Shown here piece after piece: positions 63,897 through 64,000 of a stretch of 64,000 bases of DNA (positions within the stretch are counted from its first letter, which is position 1; each line of letters starts with the position of its first letter). The position numbers and the translations under genes are program-made. The notes beneath the pieces are model-generated. The model made no database searches. It had not been told where the DNA came from and saw nothing but the letters and a program-made list of their open reading frames with translations. Where the stretch lies: contig OX621238.1 in the NCBI GenBank assembly GCA_951640165.1, forward strand, positions 24,018,001 to 24,082,000. Direction: 5' to 3'. Source of the stretch: Pseudoips prasinana (taxonomy: Eukaryota > Arthropoda > Insecta > Lepidoptera > Nolidae).

Positions 63897-64000
63897 TCAA
63901 TGATATATAAGAGTATCGTTTGCTAACATATTATTATATGTATTTAATTAAGAATATAAAGGAGTAGGACTTGTAAAATAACTAGGCTACTACTTCATGG

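Overview
This window looks like nuclear DNA from a moth or butterfly (Lepidoptera). It is AT-rich and contains no host gene that I recognise. Almost everything identifiable is a transposable element or its debris. The lepidopteran assignment rests on familiar repeat types: tRNA-headed and 5S-headed SINEs, Helitron-like repeats that begin TCCTACTAATATT and end in CTAG, 'ACTAGCTG...CCCGCG' interspersed repeats, 'GGGTTCCGT...GGCCGGTTTT' repeats and a cecropia-type mariner.

Layout. Bases 1-3026 form a near-perfect 3-kb palindrome of a Penelope-like retroelement (RT plus GIY-YIG endonuclease). Bases 3.0-6.5 kb hold MITE, SINE and Helitron fragments. A CR1/Jockey-type LINE with a PHD-finger ORF1 and a frameshifted ORF2 lies at 6.5-10.9 kb. 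Bases 11-26 kb are repeat-rich non-coding DNA with LINE remnants, a 2.2-kb ACTAGCTG element carrying an internal degenerate array, SINEs and a 141-bp MITE family. An apparently intact two-ORF APE-type LINE lies at 26.4-31.2 kb, preceded by a 61-nt T tract. An intact mariner (31351-32638) sits inside a Helitron-like repeat. Bases 33-43 kb contain more dispersed repeats, including a 5S-rRNA-derived SINE interrupted by a MITE. A 0.7-kb evolving pentanucleotide array lies at 43250-43962. At 44.7-47.6 kb one SINE is split by a dead mariner and by a small LTR-derived element whose two ends are inverted copies of the same LTR terminus, flanked by a 5-bp target duplication. Bases 47.7-53.9 kb carry SINEs, MITEs and hairpins. 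A 7.5-kb Ty3/gypsy element of errantivirus type with gag, pol and env occupies 53951-61457 on the minus strand; it is broken by nonsense codons and a truncated 5' LTR. A 74-bp near-perfect hairpin, another 5S SINE and a full-length tRNA SINE close the window.

The elements do not form a pathway. They are independent parasites stacked on one another, and the nesting gives a relative chronology: Helitron before mariner; tRNA SINE before mariner and the LTR foldback; 5S SINE before MITE. The most unusual structures are the inverted-end LTR element at 46018-47496, the Penelope palindrome, the poly-T-headed LINE, the graded pentamer array and the long hairpin at 61551-61732. Family names rest on motifs read by eye; no database search was possible.
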